The translations under genes and the position numbers were made by a program. The notes beneath the pieces are model-generated. The model was not told where the DNA came from and did no database searches. It saw nothing but the letters and a program-made list of their open reading frames with translations. Shown here piece after piece: positions 8,889 to 17,235 of a stretch of 64,000 bases of DNA; positions within the stretch are counted from its first letter, which is position 1, and each line of letters opens with the position of its first letter. The DNA is from Azospirillum agricola (GTDB lineage: Bacteria > Pseudomonadota > Alphaproteobacteria > Azospirillales > Azospirillaceae), in contig NZ_JAGINM010000021.1 in assembly GCF_017876095.1 (NCBI RefSeq), positions 62,001-126,000 on the forward strand, read 5' to 3'.

Positions 8889-10688
8889 ATGCCGCCCGCC
8901 GCCCTCGCCACCGCGCCCGTCGCCGACCCCATCGCTGCCGACCCCATCGCCATGGAGATCTTCTCCAACCGGCTGCTCGCCATCGTCGACGAGATGGGCC
9001 ACACGCTGATCCGCTCCTCCTTCTCGACCAACATCAAGGAGCGCAAGGACTGCTCGGTGGCGATGTTCGACGCCGCCGGGCGGCTGATCGCCCAGGCGTC
9101 GCACGTCCCGCTGCATCTGGGATCCTTGACCGGCAGCGTGCGGGCGGTGCTGGCCAGCCGGACGCCGGAGGCGATGGAGCCGGGCGACGCCTTCATCTGC
9201 AACGACAGCTACCTCGCCGGCGGCACGCACGCGCCCGACATCAGCATCGTCACCCCGGTCTTCGTCGATGGCCGGGTCGCCTTCTTCGCCGCCAATTGCG
9301 GCCATCATTCCGACGTCGGCGGCAGCGTGCCGGGCTCGACCTCGCACACCGCGCGCAGCGTGTTCGAGGAGGGCATCCGCCTGCCGGTGCTGCGCATCCT
9401 GCGCGGCGGCGAGCTGGACACCGACCTGCTGGAGATGATCGCCCACAACACCCGCGACTTCGAGGAACGGATCCTCGACCTCAAGGTCCAGATCGCCACC
9501 AACCAGCGCGGCGGCGCCCTGATGGCGGATCTGGTGGCGCGGATGGGCCACGCCGAGGTGACCCGCGCGATCGACGATCTGCTCGCCTACACCGCGCGCC
9601 GGCTGCGCCGGAGGATCGTCGAGACCGGTGACAACCAGGGAAGCTTCACCACCTATCTCGACGACGACGGTTATGGCGGCGACCCGGTGCCGGTGCGGGC
9701 GACCGTCACCCTGCGCGGCGACCGGCTGAGCGTCGATTTCACCGGGTCGGGGCCGCAGTCGCGCGGCAGCTTCAACATGCCCCGCAACGCACTGGAGGCC
9801 AGCGTCTACTACGCGGTCAAGGCGATGCTCGACCCCGACCTGATGCCCAACCAGGGCATGGTCGAGGCGATCACCATCCACGCCCCGGAAGGGACCATCG
9901 TCAACCCGCGCTTTCCCGGCGCGGTGGGATCGCGCGCCAACACCGCCCAGCGCGTCGCCGGGGCGGTGATCGGCGCCTTCTGCCGGTTCCTGCCGGTCGA
10001 ACGGCGGGTGGCGTCGGGCAACGACGTGATGTCGACCGTCGTGTTCTCCGGCCCGGCCAACCGCGGCGGGCGGACCTTCGTCTATGTCGAGACGATCGGC
10101 GGCGGCGCCGGGGCGCAATGGGACGGCGACGGCACCGACGGCGTGCACGTCCACGTCACCAACACCTCGAACCTGCCGGCCGAAGCGCTGGAGAAGGAAT
10201 ACCCGCTGCTGGTGGAGGAATACGCCCTGGTGACCGACAGCGGCGGGGCCGGGGAGTTCCGGGGCGGCATGGGAATCGCGCGGCAGATCCGCTCGCTCGA
10301 CGACCGGATCGTCTGCCACGCGCGCCTGGACGGGGCGCGGCGGGGCGCCGCCGGCATCGAATCGGCCAAGCCCGGCGGGCGGAGCCGCGTCGTCCTCGAC
10401 AAGGGGCGGCCGCAGGAAACGCAGGCCGCCTCCAAGATCGTCAATCTCGCCCTGGCCGCCGGACGCTCGATCCGCGTCGAGACGCCGGGGGCGGGCGGCT
10501 TCGGCCCGCCCGAACGGCGCCCCCCGGCGCGCATCGCCGGCGACCTCGCGGAGGGCAAGGTGACGCGGGCCGCCGCCGAGGCCGATTACGGCGCCGCCGC
10601 GGTCGCGGCCGCCGCCTCCCTGGTCGCCGCCTCCCTGGTCGCCGCCTCCCTGGTCGCCGCCTCCCTGGTCGAAGGAACCCCACGATGA
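8889..10688 (+). CDS. hyuB: Hydantoinase/5-oxoprolinase family, subunit B
   Basis: A 599-residue HyuB-family subunit, the partner of HyuA. It carries the family start PIAMEIFSNRLLAIVDEMGHTL, then SSFSTNIKERKDCSVAMFD, NDSYLAGGTHAPDISIVTPV and the GHHSDVGGSVPGS metal-site-like block. The last 30 residues are not family sequence: they are four tandem AASLV units from a 15-base DNA repeat (10611-10670), added after the normal end near EADYGAAAV. The stop overlaps the start of the binding protein gene at 10685 (ATGA). The repeat may be neutral, since it lies at the very C-terminus. Confidence 0.88.
   Translation: MPPAALATAPVADPIAADPIAMEIFSNRLLAIVDEMGHTLIRSSFSTNIKERKDCSVAMFDAAGRLIAQASHVPLHLGSLTGSVRAVLASRTPEAMEPGDAFICNDSYLAGGTHAPDISIVTPVFVDGRVAFFAANCGHHSDVGGSVPGSTSHTARSVFEEGIRLPVLRILRGGELDTDLLEMIAHNTRDFEERILDLKVQIATNQRGGALMADLVARMGHAEVTRAIDDLLAYTARRLRRRIVETGDNQGSFTTYLDDDGYGGDPVPVRATVTLRGDRLSVDFTGSGPQSRGSFNMPRNALEASVYYAVKAMLDPDLMPNQGMVEAITIHAPEGTIVNPRFPGAVGSRANTAQRVAGAVIGAFCRFLPVERRVASGNDVMSTVVFSGPANRGGRTFVYVETIGGGAGAQWDGDGTDGVHVHVTNTSNLPAEALEKEYPLLVEEYALVTDSGGAGEFRGGMGIARQIRSLDDRIVCHARLDGARRGAAGIESAKPGGRSRVVLDKGRPQETQAASKIVNLALAAGRSIRVETPGAGGFGPPERRPPARIAGDLAEGKVTRAAAEADYGAAAVAAAASLVAASLVAASLVAASLVEGTPR
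10611..10670. repeat. Four tandem copies of a 15-base unit inside hyuB
   Basis: The unit GCCGCCTCCCTGGTC occurs four times without a mismatch and without gaps (10611, 10626, 10641, 10656). It stays in frame and encodes AASLV each time. Such a perfect array is prone to slippage, and each change would alter the HyuB tail by five residues without a frameshift. Confidence 0.95.
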
Positions 10689-11743
10689 CGATCACACGCC
10701 GCGCCCTGGCGCGCGGGGCCGCCGGCCTCGCGCTGAGCGCCCCCTTCATCGCCCGCGCCCGCGCGCCGGACACCACCCTCACCCTGGCGTCGTTCAGCGG
10801 CGTGTTCCAGGAAAACTACCACGCCGCCGTCGTCGAACCCTTCATGGCGGCGCATCCCGGCATCCGGGTGAGCTACGCCGGGATGCGGAACTCGGCCGAG
10901 ATGCTCGGCACCCTGCGCGCCCAGCGCAACGCGCCCCAGCTCGACGTCGTCCTGCTCGACATGACCTCGGCCAGGGTGGCCAGCGGCGAGTCCCTGTTCG
11001 AGCCGATCGCGCGGGAGTCGCTGCCGGTCCTCGACGAGTTGGATCCGCGCGCCTTCCTGCCCGGCGTCGCCGGACCGGCGGTCACCGCCGACCATCTGGT
11101 GCTGATCTACGCGCCGGACCGCGTGAGCCCGGCGCCGACCTCCTGGCGCGAGCTGTGGAAGCCGGAGCACAGGCGCAAGGTCGCCTTCGCCGGCGTGCCC
11201 GATCTGGGCGGCGTCGCCCTGGTGCTGATCGCCAACCGGCTGGCCGGCACCGACGATTACCTGGGCGGCGTCGACCGGGGCATCGCCCTGCTGGGCGACC
11301 TCGCCCCGAACGTCCTGTCCTTCGACCCCAAGCCCGACGCCTATGCCTTCATCGTCAACGGCACCTCCGCGCTGGGCTACGGGTGGAACGGGCGGGCCCA
11401 GCTCTACGCCCGGCAATCGCCGGGCCGCATCGCCGCGACGGTTCCCGCCGAGGGGTCGGTGATGCTGCTGAACACCATCAACCTCGTCCGCGATGCGCCT
11501 CAGCGGGAGGCCGCGCGGCTGTTCATCGCCTACGCGCTGGGCGCCGCGGCGCAGAGCGCGGTCGCCGACCGCATGTTCTACGCGCCGATGAACCGCCGGG
11601 CGGTGGTCGGCCCCGACGCGCAAAGCCGGATCGTCCGCCCCGACCAGACGGCGTCCTGGCTGCCGGTGAACTGGCTCGACATCGCCCCGCTGCGCGACCG
11701 GATCAACGATTCCTGGCGCCGCAACGTCGTGACGCGCGGGTGA
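10685..11743 (+). CDS. ABC transporter substrate-binding protein, polyamine (PotD) type
   Basis: A 352-residue periplasmic protein of bacterial solute-binding family 1. The N-terminus MTITRRALARGAAGLALSA, ending ARARA, has a twin-arginine-like signal. The mature part begins DTTLTLASFSGVFQENYHAAVVEPF, typical of PotD-type proteins. It contains QLDVVLLDMTSA and a VNGTSALGYGWNG segment where PotD proteins line the ligand cleft. It is the first of four transporter genes that follow hyuB without a gap, so it most likely brings in the HyuAB substrate or a precursor. The family label polyamine is only a similarity. Confidence 0.85.
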   Translation: MTITRRALARGAAGLALSAPFIARARAPDTTLTLASFSGVFQENYHAAVVEPFMAAHPGIRVSYAGMRNSAEMLGTLRAQRNAPQLDVVLLDMTSARVASGESLFEPIARESLPVLDELDPRAFLPGVAGPAVTADHLVLIYAPDRVSPAPTSWRELWKPEHRRKVAFAGVPDLGGVALVLIANRLAGTDDYLGGVDRGIALLGDLAPNVLSFDPKPDAYAFIVNGTSALGYGWNGRAQLYARQSPGRIAATVPAEGSVMLLNTINLVRDAPQREAARLFIAYALGAAAQSAVADRMFYAPMNRRAVVGPDAQSRIVRPDQTASWLPVNWLDIAPLRDRINDSWRRNVVTRG

Positions 11744-11751
11744 CGCCGCCC

Positions 11752-12840
11752 ATGCCGCCGATGCCCGAAACCCTGACGCTGGACCGGCTGGAAAAGCGCT
11801 TCGGCACGGCTCCGCCGGCGGTGGCGGCGCTGTCGCTGACGGTCGGCGCCGGCGAGATGCTGGGCCTGCTGGGGCCGTCCGGCTGCGGCAAGACGACGGT
11901 CCTGCGGATGATCGCCGGGCTGGCGGCGGCCACGTCGGGCCGCATCCTGGTCGGTGGCCGCGACATCACCCGGCAGCCCGCCCACGGGCGCGGCATGGGC
12001 CTCGTGTTCCAGAACTACGCGCTGTTCCCGCACATGAGCGCCGCCGCCAACATCGCCTTCGGCTTGCAGATGCGCCGGCTTTCCGCCAGGGACATCCGCG
12101 ACCGCACCCGCCGCGCGCTCGATCTGGTCCGCCTGGGCCCTCTGGCCGAGCGCCGGCCCAAGCAGCTGTCGGGCGGCCAGCAGCAGCGCGTCGCCCTGGC
12201 CCGCGCGCTGGTGATCGAGCCAAACGTCCTGCTGCTGGACGAGCCGCTGTCCAACCTCGACGCCACCTTGCGCGCCGACATGCTGGCGGAGATCCGCGAC
12301 CTCCAGCGGCGCCTCGGCATCACGGCGGTGTTCGTCACCCACGACCAGTCGGAAGCGCTGGCCGTCTGCGACCGGATCGCCGTCCTGCGCGGCGGCCGGC
12401 TGGAGCAGGTCGGCACGCCGCGGGAGATTCACGACCGCCCGGCGAGCCGCTTCGTCGCCGGCTTCGTCGGGCGGGTCAACCAGTTGCCCGCCCACCGGGC
12501 CGCCGACGGGTCCTTGAGCGTCCACGGCCATGCCCTGCCGGGGGATTCCGCCGACGGCCGGGCCGGAACGGTCCAGTTGCTGGTGCGCCCGCACCACATC
12601 CGCCTCGACGCCCCGGCGACGGCCGTTCCCGACGGCGACCGGTTGCGGGTCGGCGGCGTTCTCCGCGACCGGATCTTTCTCGGCGACCGCACCACGCTGA
12701 CGGTCATGGTCGGTCCCACCCCGGTCAGCGTCGAATGGCAGGGAAGCGACCCGCCCGCCGCCCTCGCCCCCGGCGATCCGGTGGCGCTGTCCTGGCGCCG
12801 GACCGACATGTCGGTCTTTCCGGAGGACGACCCGCCATGA
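11752..12840 (+). CDS. ABC transporter ATP-binding protein, PotA type
   Basis: A 362-residue ATPase with a C-terminal TOBE-like extension, the layout of PotA and similar proteins. It shows Walker A GPSGCGKTT, Q-loop VFQNYALFPHMS, signature LSGGQQQR, Walker B VLLLDEPLSNLDA and VTHDQSEAL. The last 120 residues (from about PREIHDRPASRFVAGFVGRVNQ) match the TOBE part that senses or regulates transport. The start is uncertain: GTG at 11740 would overlap the previous stop, and ATG at 11752 or 11761 is also possible. The stop overlaps the permease start at 12837. Confidence 0.9.
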   Translation: MPPMPETLTLDRLEKRFGTAPPAVAALSLTVGAGEMLGLLGPSGCGKTTVLRMIAGLAAATSGRILVGGRDITRQPAHGRGMGLVFQNYALFPHMSAAANIAFGLQMRRLSARDIRDRTRRALDLVRLGPLAERRPKQLSGGQQQRVALARALVIEPNVLLLDEPLSNLDATLRADMLAEIRDLQRRLGITAVFVTHDQSEALAVCDRIAVLRGGRLEQVGTPREIHDRPASRFVAGFVGRVNQLPAHRAADGSLSVHGHALPGDSADGRAGTVQLLVRPHHIRLDAPATAVPDGDRLRVGGVLRDRIFLGDRTTLTVMVGPTPVSVEWQGSDPPAALAPGDPVALSWRRTDMSVFPEDDPP

Positions 12841-13706
12841 ACGCCGACGAAGCGGCGGAAGCCCTGCCAAGGCTCGCGCTGGCCTCCCTGATCCTGCCGG
12901 CGCTGGCCGTGACCCTGCTGACCTTCCTGTGGCCGCTGCTGCGGCTGGCCGGCTACGCCTTTCACGAAGGCGCACCCGGCGGCGCCATCGGCGCGGACTG
13001 GACGCTCGTCACCTGGGCGAAGGTCCTGGGCGACGGCTGGCATCACCGCCTCGTCCTGAATTCGCTCGCGCTGGCAGCGACGGTCACCGCGCTGACCCTG
13101 GCCGCCGCCTATCCGTTGGCGCTTGCCGTGCATCGCAGCCCACCCCGCTGGCGCAACACGCTGGTGATCGTCTTCGTGTCGCCGCTGCTGCTGTCCGCCG
13201 TGGTCCGCAGCTATGGCTGGCTGCCGATCCTCGGCGACCAGGGAGTCGTTCCCGGCCTTCTGCGGAGCGCCGGCATCGAGCCGCCGCCGCTGCTGTTCAA
13301 CGGGACCGGGGTGGTGGTGGGGCTCGTCGAAATCCTGATGCCCTATGCGATCCTGTCGCTGCTGGCGGGCTTCGGCCGCGTCGCCGGCGATCTGGAGGAT
13401 GCTGCCGCCAGCCTGGGCGCGCCGCCCTTCACGGTGTTCCGCCGCGTCATCCTGCCCTTGAGCGCGCCCGGCATCCTGCTCGGCGGACTGCTGACCTTCG
13501 TGCTGACGGTCGGCAGCTTCGTGACGCCGAAGCTGCTGGGCGGCGGGCGGGTCCCGTTGATCGCCACTGAAATCCACGACCAGGCCATCGTCACGCTCGA
13601 CTGGCCGGTGGCGGCGGTCCTGTCGCTGGTCACGCTGCTGCTGTTCGGAGTCCTGCTCGGCGCCTACGGCCGCGTGATCCGCCGCGTCGAGGAGGCGATC
13701 GGCTGA
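12837..13706 (+). CDS. ABC transporter permease, PotB type
   Basis: A 289-residue inner-membrane protein with about six membrane segments. The first begins LASLILPALAVTLLTFLWPLL, and the EAA loop is at DLEDAAASLGAPPFTVFRRVILPLSAPG. This is the first of the two permeases expected for a polyamine-type importer. The start overlaps the ATPase stop (ATGA) and its own stop overlaps the next start (TGATG), so the four transporter genes are tightly coupled. Its substrate is set by the binding protein at 10685 and is unknown. Confidence 0.9.
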   Translation: MNADEAAEALPRLALASLILPALAVTLLTFLWPLLRLAGYAFHEGAPGGAIGADWTLVTWAKVLGDGWHHRLVLNSLALAATVTALTLAAAYPLALAVHRSPPRWRNTLVIVFVSPLLLSAVVRSYGWLPILGDQGVVPGLLRSAGIEPPPLLFNGTGVVVGLVEILMPYAILSLLAGFGRVAGDLEDAAASLGAPPFTVFRRVILPLSAPGILLGGLLTFVLTVGSFVTPKLLGGGRVPLIATEIHDQAIVTLDWPVAAVLSLVTLLLFGVLLGAYGRVIRRVEEAIG

Positions 13707-14512
13707 TGCCGTACCCCACGACACACTGGGCCGGACGGCTGGGCTTCGGGCTGCTGGTGGCGGTGCTGGCGGCCTATCTGCTGGCTCCGGTCATCCTGGT
13801 CTTCCCCATGTCCCTCTCGGCCGACACCGCTCTGTCCTGGCCGCCGTCAGGATGGAGTCTGCGCTGGTACGCCGCGCTGGCGTCGGACCGGGGCATGGTC
13901 GAGGCCTTGCGCAACAGCCTTCTGCTCGGCGCCGTGGTGACGGCCGTCTGCCTGCTGATCGCCGTTCCCGCCGCCGTCGCGCTGGTCCGGGGCCGGCTGG
14001 CGCCGCTGGCCCTTCTGCTGACCCTGCCGCTTCTGCTGCCCTCCATCGTTCTCGGGCTGGGCCTGCTGATCGTCTTCGTCCGGTTCGGGCTGGTCGGGAG
14101 CTGGCCGGGGCTGGTGGCGGCGCATCTGCTGGTCACCCTGCCCTACGCGCTGCGGGTCCTGGAAACGGCGCTGCGTGCGCTGCCGCCCGGTGTCGAGGAG
14201 GCTGCCGCCAGTCTGGGCGCCCGGCCGCTGGCGGTGACGCTGCGGGTCACCCTTCCTCTGGCGGCGCCCGGCATCGCGGCGGCGGCGATCCTGGTGTTCC
14301 TGGTCTCCTTCGACGAGGTGGTGATCACGCTGTTCGTCGCCGGACCACACCTGACCACCCTGCCGGTGGCGCTCTACCACCATGTCGAGAGCCGGACCGA
14401 CCCGCTGGCCGCCGCCGTTTCCGCCCTTCTCGTCCTCGTCACCCTGGTGTCGGTCCTTGCGCTGGAACGCCTGGTCGGGCTGCGCCGCGCGGTCGGCGGC
14501 GGCGGGTCATGA
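13706..14512 (+). CDS. ABC transporter permease, PotC type
   Basis: A 268-residue inner-membrane permease, partner of the one at 12837. Membrane segments are visible from LGFGLLVAVLAAYLLAPVIL onward. The EAA loop GVEEAAASLGARPLAVTLRVTLPLAAPG and the following VFLVSFDEVVITLFV are typical of PotC. It is the last gene of the hyuAB-importer operon. The IclR gene ends 11 bases away on the opposite strand, leaving no room for a separate terminator hairpin. Confidence 0.9.
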   Translation: MPYPTTHWAGRLGFGLLVAVLAAYLLAPVILVFPMSLSADTALSWPPSGWSLRWYAALASDRGMVEALRNSLLLGAVVTAVCLLIAVPAAVALVRGRLAPLALLLTLPLLLPSIVLGLGLLIVFVRFGLVGSWPGLVAAHLLVTLPYALRVLETALRALPPGVEEAAASLGARPLAVTLRVTLPLAAPGIAAAAILVFLVSFDEVVITLFVAGPHLTTLPVALYHHVESRTDPLAAAVSALLVLVTLVSVLALERLVGLRRAVGGGGS

Positions 14513-14523
14513 CGGCGCGCCGC

Positions 14524-15348
14524 TCAGCTCCGGCGCGCGGTCCCTTGGGCGGCCATGGCGTTCAGGTCGCCGATCAGGAGCGACAGCTCGCCGGCGATCT
14601 CGCGCAGCATGGGGCCGGCCTCGGCGCGGATCCTGGCCTCGGTGAAGTCGGTCGCCGCCCCCGAGCAGCCGAGCAGGTAGACGTCACGCGATTGGCGCAC
14701 GCTCAGCGGCAGCGCCACGCCGTTGATGATCTTCTGCGACTTGCCGCAATTCACAACGAAGCCGTCGCGCGCGTAATCCGCCATGGCGCGCTCGATGTCG
14801 GCAAGCAGTTCGGCGCCGCCCTCCTGCGCCTCGACCTTCAGATCCGCCAGCAACCGCCGCCGCTCCTGCGACGGCAAGCCGGCGAGATAGCCCCAGCCGA
14901 TCGCCGAGCGCGACAGCGAGACCGTGGACCCGGCCGACAGGTTCAGCGTCAGCATGGTGTCGGCCTGCCAGCGCTGGAGCAGCAGGATCGCGTCGCGTTC
15001 CCGGATGGCGATCGAGGCGGCGCCGCCGAACCGTTCGGCGATCCGCTGCAGATAGGGGTTGACCGCGTCGGCGAAACCCGCCCGGCTGACCGCCGAATAA
15101 CCCAGCATGAGGACCGCCGGACCGACCGACAGCTTCTTGCTCGCCGGGTTGGACACCAGATAGCCGCACTCGATCAGCGTGTAGCACAGGCGCCAGACGC
15201 TGGGCTGCGGCAGGCCGGTCAACTGGGCGATCTCGACCGTGGTCAACTCGCGCCGGTTCAGCGAGAAGCAGCGCAGGATCTCCAGCCCGCGCGACAGCGC
15301 GGTGACGAACTGGCGGTCCTTCGGCTCGTCGTCGGTAGTCTTCGGCAT
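14524..15348 (-). CDS. IclR-family transcriptional regulator
   Basis: A 274-residue DNA-binding protein. The winged helix-turn-helix lies at about residues 15-75 (ALSRGLEILRCFSLNRREL, then TVEIAQLTGLPQPSVWRLCY), and an effector-binding IclR domain follows at about 85-255. The ribosome site GAGGGGAGGACAC precedes the ATG at 15348. It stands between the hyuAB operon and an SsuBCA-type importer. The only repeated palindrome near these genes, ATTYGC-N3-GCRAAT, lies 54 bases before its own start and also in front of hyuA and the creatininase-like gene. Family members bind dyads of this size, so it is the likely regulator of both flanking operons and of itself. Confidence 0.88.
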   Translation of the reverse strand: MPKTTDDEPKDRQFVTALSRGLEILRCFSLNRRELTTVEIAQLTGLPQPSVWRLCYTLIECGYLVSNPASKKLSVGPAVLMLGYSAVSRAGFADAVNPYLQRIAERFGGAASIAIRERDAILLLQRWQADTMLTLNLSAGSTVSLSRSAIGWGYLAGLPSQERRRLLADLKVEAQEGGAELLADIERAMADYARDGFVVNCGKSQKIINGVALPLSVRQSRDVYLLGCSGAATDFTEARIRAEAGPMLREIAGELSLLIGDLNAMAAQGTARRS

Positions 15349-15401
15349 GTGTCCTCCCCTCGGCCCTTCTGTTTGGCCGATGACTACAGTTCAAATTCGT
15401 T

Positions 15402-15416
15402 ATTTGCAATGCAAAT
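15402..15416. promoter_or_regulatory. Candidate IclR operator, site 3
   Basis: ATTTGC-AAT-GCAAAT, a perfect 6+3+6 dyad in the 195-base gap between iclR (leftward) and the ATPase gene at 15544 (rightward). The arms match sites 1 and 2 (ATTYGC and GCRAAT). Confidence 0.65.
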
Positions 15417-15543
15417 ATCGTGGGGTATCCTTCATCGCTGCCATCGCCGCGCGGCGCGGGCCGCCCGCCCGTTCTCCCCGCGCGTCCCCGTCTTCCGACC
15501 GATAAGGGGGCGGGGGCGATGGAATCCTGAGGTTCGTCGCATC

Positions 15544-16317
15544 ATGGATCTCCTCGCCCAAGCCATCGGGCATTCCTTCGACGGCCTGACCGTGCTCGCC
15601 GATGTGTCGCTCGCCATCCGCTCCCGCGAGGTCGTCGCCATCGTCGGGCCGTCGGGCTGCGGCAAGAGCACGCTGCTGTCGATCCTCGGCGGGCTGGTGG
15701 TGCCGGCCTCCGGCCAAGTGCTGATCCGGGGCCGCGAGCCGCCGGGTTGCATCAGTCCGATCGCCGCCGTCTTCCAGGATTTCGCCCTGTTGCCCTGGCG
15801 GTCGGTCGAGGACAACATCCGGTTCGTGCTGGACCACCGCCCGGTCGGCCCGGCCGAAAAGCGCGGCATCGTCGCCGACGCGCTGCGCCGGACCGGGCTT
15901 TCCGAGTTCGCCGCCGCCTACCCGCGCCAGCTTTCCGGCGGCATGAAGCAGCGGGTCGGCATCGCCCGCGCGCTGGCGGTGCGGCCGGCGATCCTGCTGA
16001 TGGACGAGCCGCTGTCGGCGCTGGATTCACAGACCCGCGCGGTCCTGATCGAGGATCTGACCCGGCTCCTCGACGCCGAGCGGGTCGGCGTCGCCTATGT
16101 CACCCACACCCTCGACGAGGCCGTCCGGCTGGCCGACCGCGTCGTGGTGCTGTCCGCGCGGCCCGGCCGGATTCAGGACGTCGCCGACGTCGGCATCCCG
16201 CGGAGCGAGCGCGCGCGGCCCTCCGCCCAAAAGGAGCTGGCAGCCCTCCAGGCGCGGCTCTGGGCGTCCATCCGCGATGGCGCCATCGCCGCCGAACGCG
16301 AGGTCGCCCGTGCTTGA
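15544..16317 (+). CDS. ABC transporter ATP-binding protein, SsuB-type
   Basis: A 257-residue cytoplasmic ATPase with Walker A GPSGCGKST, Q-loop VFQDFALLPWRSVEDN, signature LSGGMKQR, Walker B ILLMDEPLSALDS and THTLDEA, all in order. It is the first gene of a three-gene operon in the order ATPase, permease, binding protein, the reverse of the common SsuACB order. The permease start at 16310 lies inside its last codons. Expression is probably controlled by the IclR regulator through the palindrome at 15402. Confidence 0.9.
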   Translation: MDLLAQAIGHSFDGLTVLADVSLAIRSREVVAIVGPSGCGKSTLLSILGGLVVPASGQVLIRGREPPGCISPIAAVFQDFALLPWRSVEDNIRFVLDHRPVGPAEKRGIVADALRRTGLSEFAAAYPRQLSGGMKQRVGIARALAVRPAILLMDEPLSALDSQTRAVLIEDLTRLLDAERVGVAYVTHTLDEAVRLADRVVVLSARPGRIQDVADVGIPRSERARPSAQKELAALQARLWASIRDGAIAAEREVARA

Positions 16318-17167
16318 CCGGCCGCCGCCCCCATCGGAAAAGGCCGCTTTGCAGGGTGCCGGGCCAGAGAAAGCCGGCCAACCGGCCCGGCCCATGCCGT
16401 TCCGGGGCCGCGGATTCGCGCCGGCCGCGACGGCACCGCCGGCGATTCTCGCCTTCGCGACACTGATAACCGTCTGGCAGGCCGTGGGAACGGCGGAGTG
16501 GGTCAACCCGCTGTTCCTGCCGAGCCCGGCCGCCATCGCCAGGGCGCTGTGGACGCTGGCGGCCTCGGGCGAATTGTGGACCCACCTGACGCGGTCGGCC
16601 CTGCGGGTCGGCGGCGGCTGGATCGCCGGCACCGCCGGCGGTCTGGTCGTCGGCTGCGCGGTCGGCCTGTTCTCCCTGACACGGTCGGTCGGGCTGTCGC
16701 TGGTCTCGGCCTTCTACCCCATCCCGAAGATCGCGCTGCTGCCGCTGCTCATCCTCTGGCTCGGGATCGGCGAGACGCCGAAGGTGGCGACCATCGCGCT
16801 GGGGGTGTTCTTCCCCACCGTCATCGCAGTGTGCGGCGGCGTCGACCAGGTCCCGCGCAACCTGATCCGCATGGCGCAGAGTTTCGACGTGCCGTTTTCC
16901 ACCATCCTCCGGCGCGTGATCCTGCCGAGCGCCCTGCCGGCCATCCTGTCGGGCTTCCGCATCTCCAGCTCGACGGCGCTGCTGCTGGTCGTGTCGTCGG
17001 AAATGATCGGCGCCGACAGCGGGATCGGTGCCTTCATCACCCAGGCCGGCAACCTCATGAAGACCGCCGACCTGCTCGCCGGGGTGGTCGTCCTCTCCAT
17101 CCTCGGGCTCGTGGTGGCCCGGACCATCTCATGGCTGGAAAGGCGCGCGCTGCGATGGCGCGCCTGA
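16310..17167 (+). CDS. ABC transporter permease, SsuC-type
   Basis: A 285-residue inner-membrane permease. I chose GTG 16310 because it overlaps the ATPase stop by 8 bases, which suggests coupling; ATG 16394 would remove a 28-residue proline-rich N-terminus. The core starts at APPAILAFATLITVWQAV. It then has the SsuC-like LFLPSPAAIARALWTLAASG and the EAA loop NLIRMAQSFDVPFSTILRRVILPSALP. About six membrane segments are visible. The binding protein gene follows after 68 bases. Confidence 0.88.
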   Translation: MLDRPPPPSEKAALQGAGPEKAGQPARPMPFRGRGFAPAATAPPAILAFATLITVWQAVGTAEWVNPLFLPSPAAIARALWTLAASGELWTHLTRSALRVGGGWIAGTAGGLVVGCAVGLFSLTRSVGLSLVSAFYPIPKIALLPLLILWLGIGETPKVATIALGVFFPTVIAVCGGVDQVPRNLIRMAQSFDVPFSTILRRVILPSALPAILSGFRISSSTALLLVVSSEMIGADSGIGAFITQAGNLMKTADLLAGVVVLSILGLVVARTISWLERRALRWRA

Positions 17168-17235
17168 GCCCTATCTCCGAGCCCGATCCGCCGCACGCGC
17201 CGTGCAACCGCCTTTCAAACGGGGAGTTCCCAATC

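Noticed and set aside
6684..10319. An open frame of 1211 codons on the minus strand
   Set aside because: It is antisense to hyuA and hyuB. The translation is rich in Arg, Asp, Val, Gly and His without any domain, as expected for the shadow frame of a high-GC gene.
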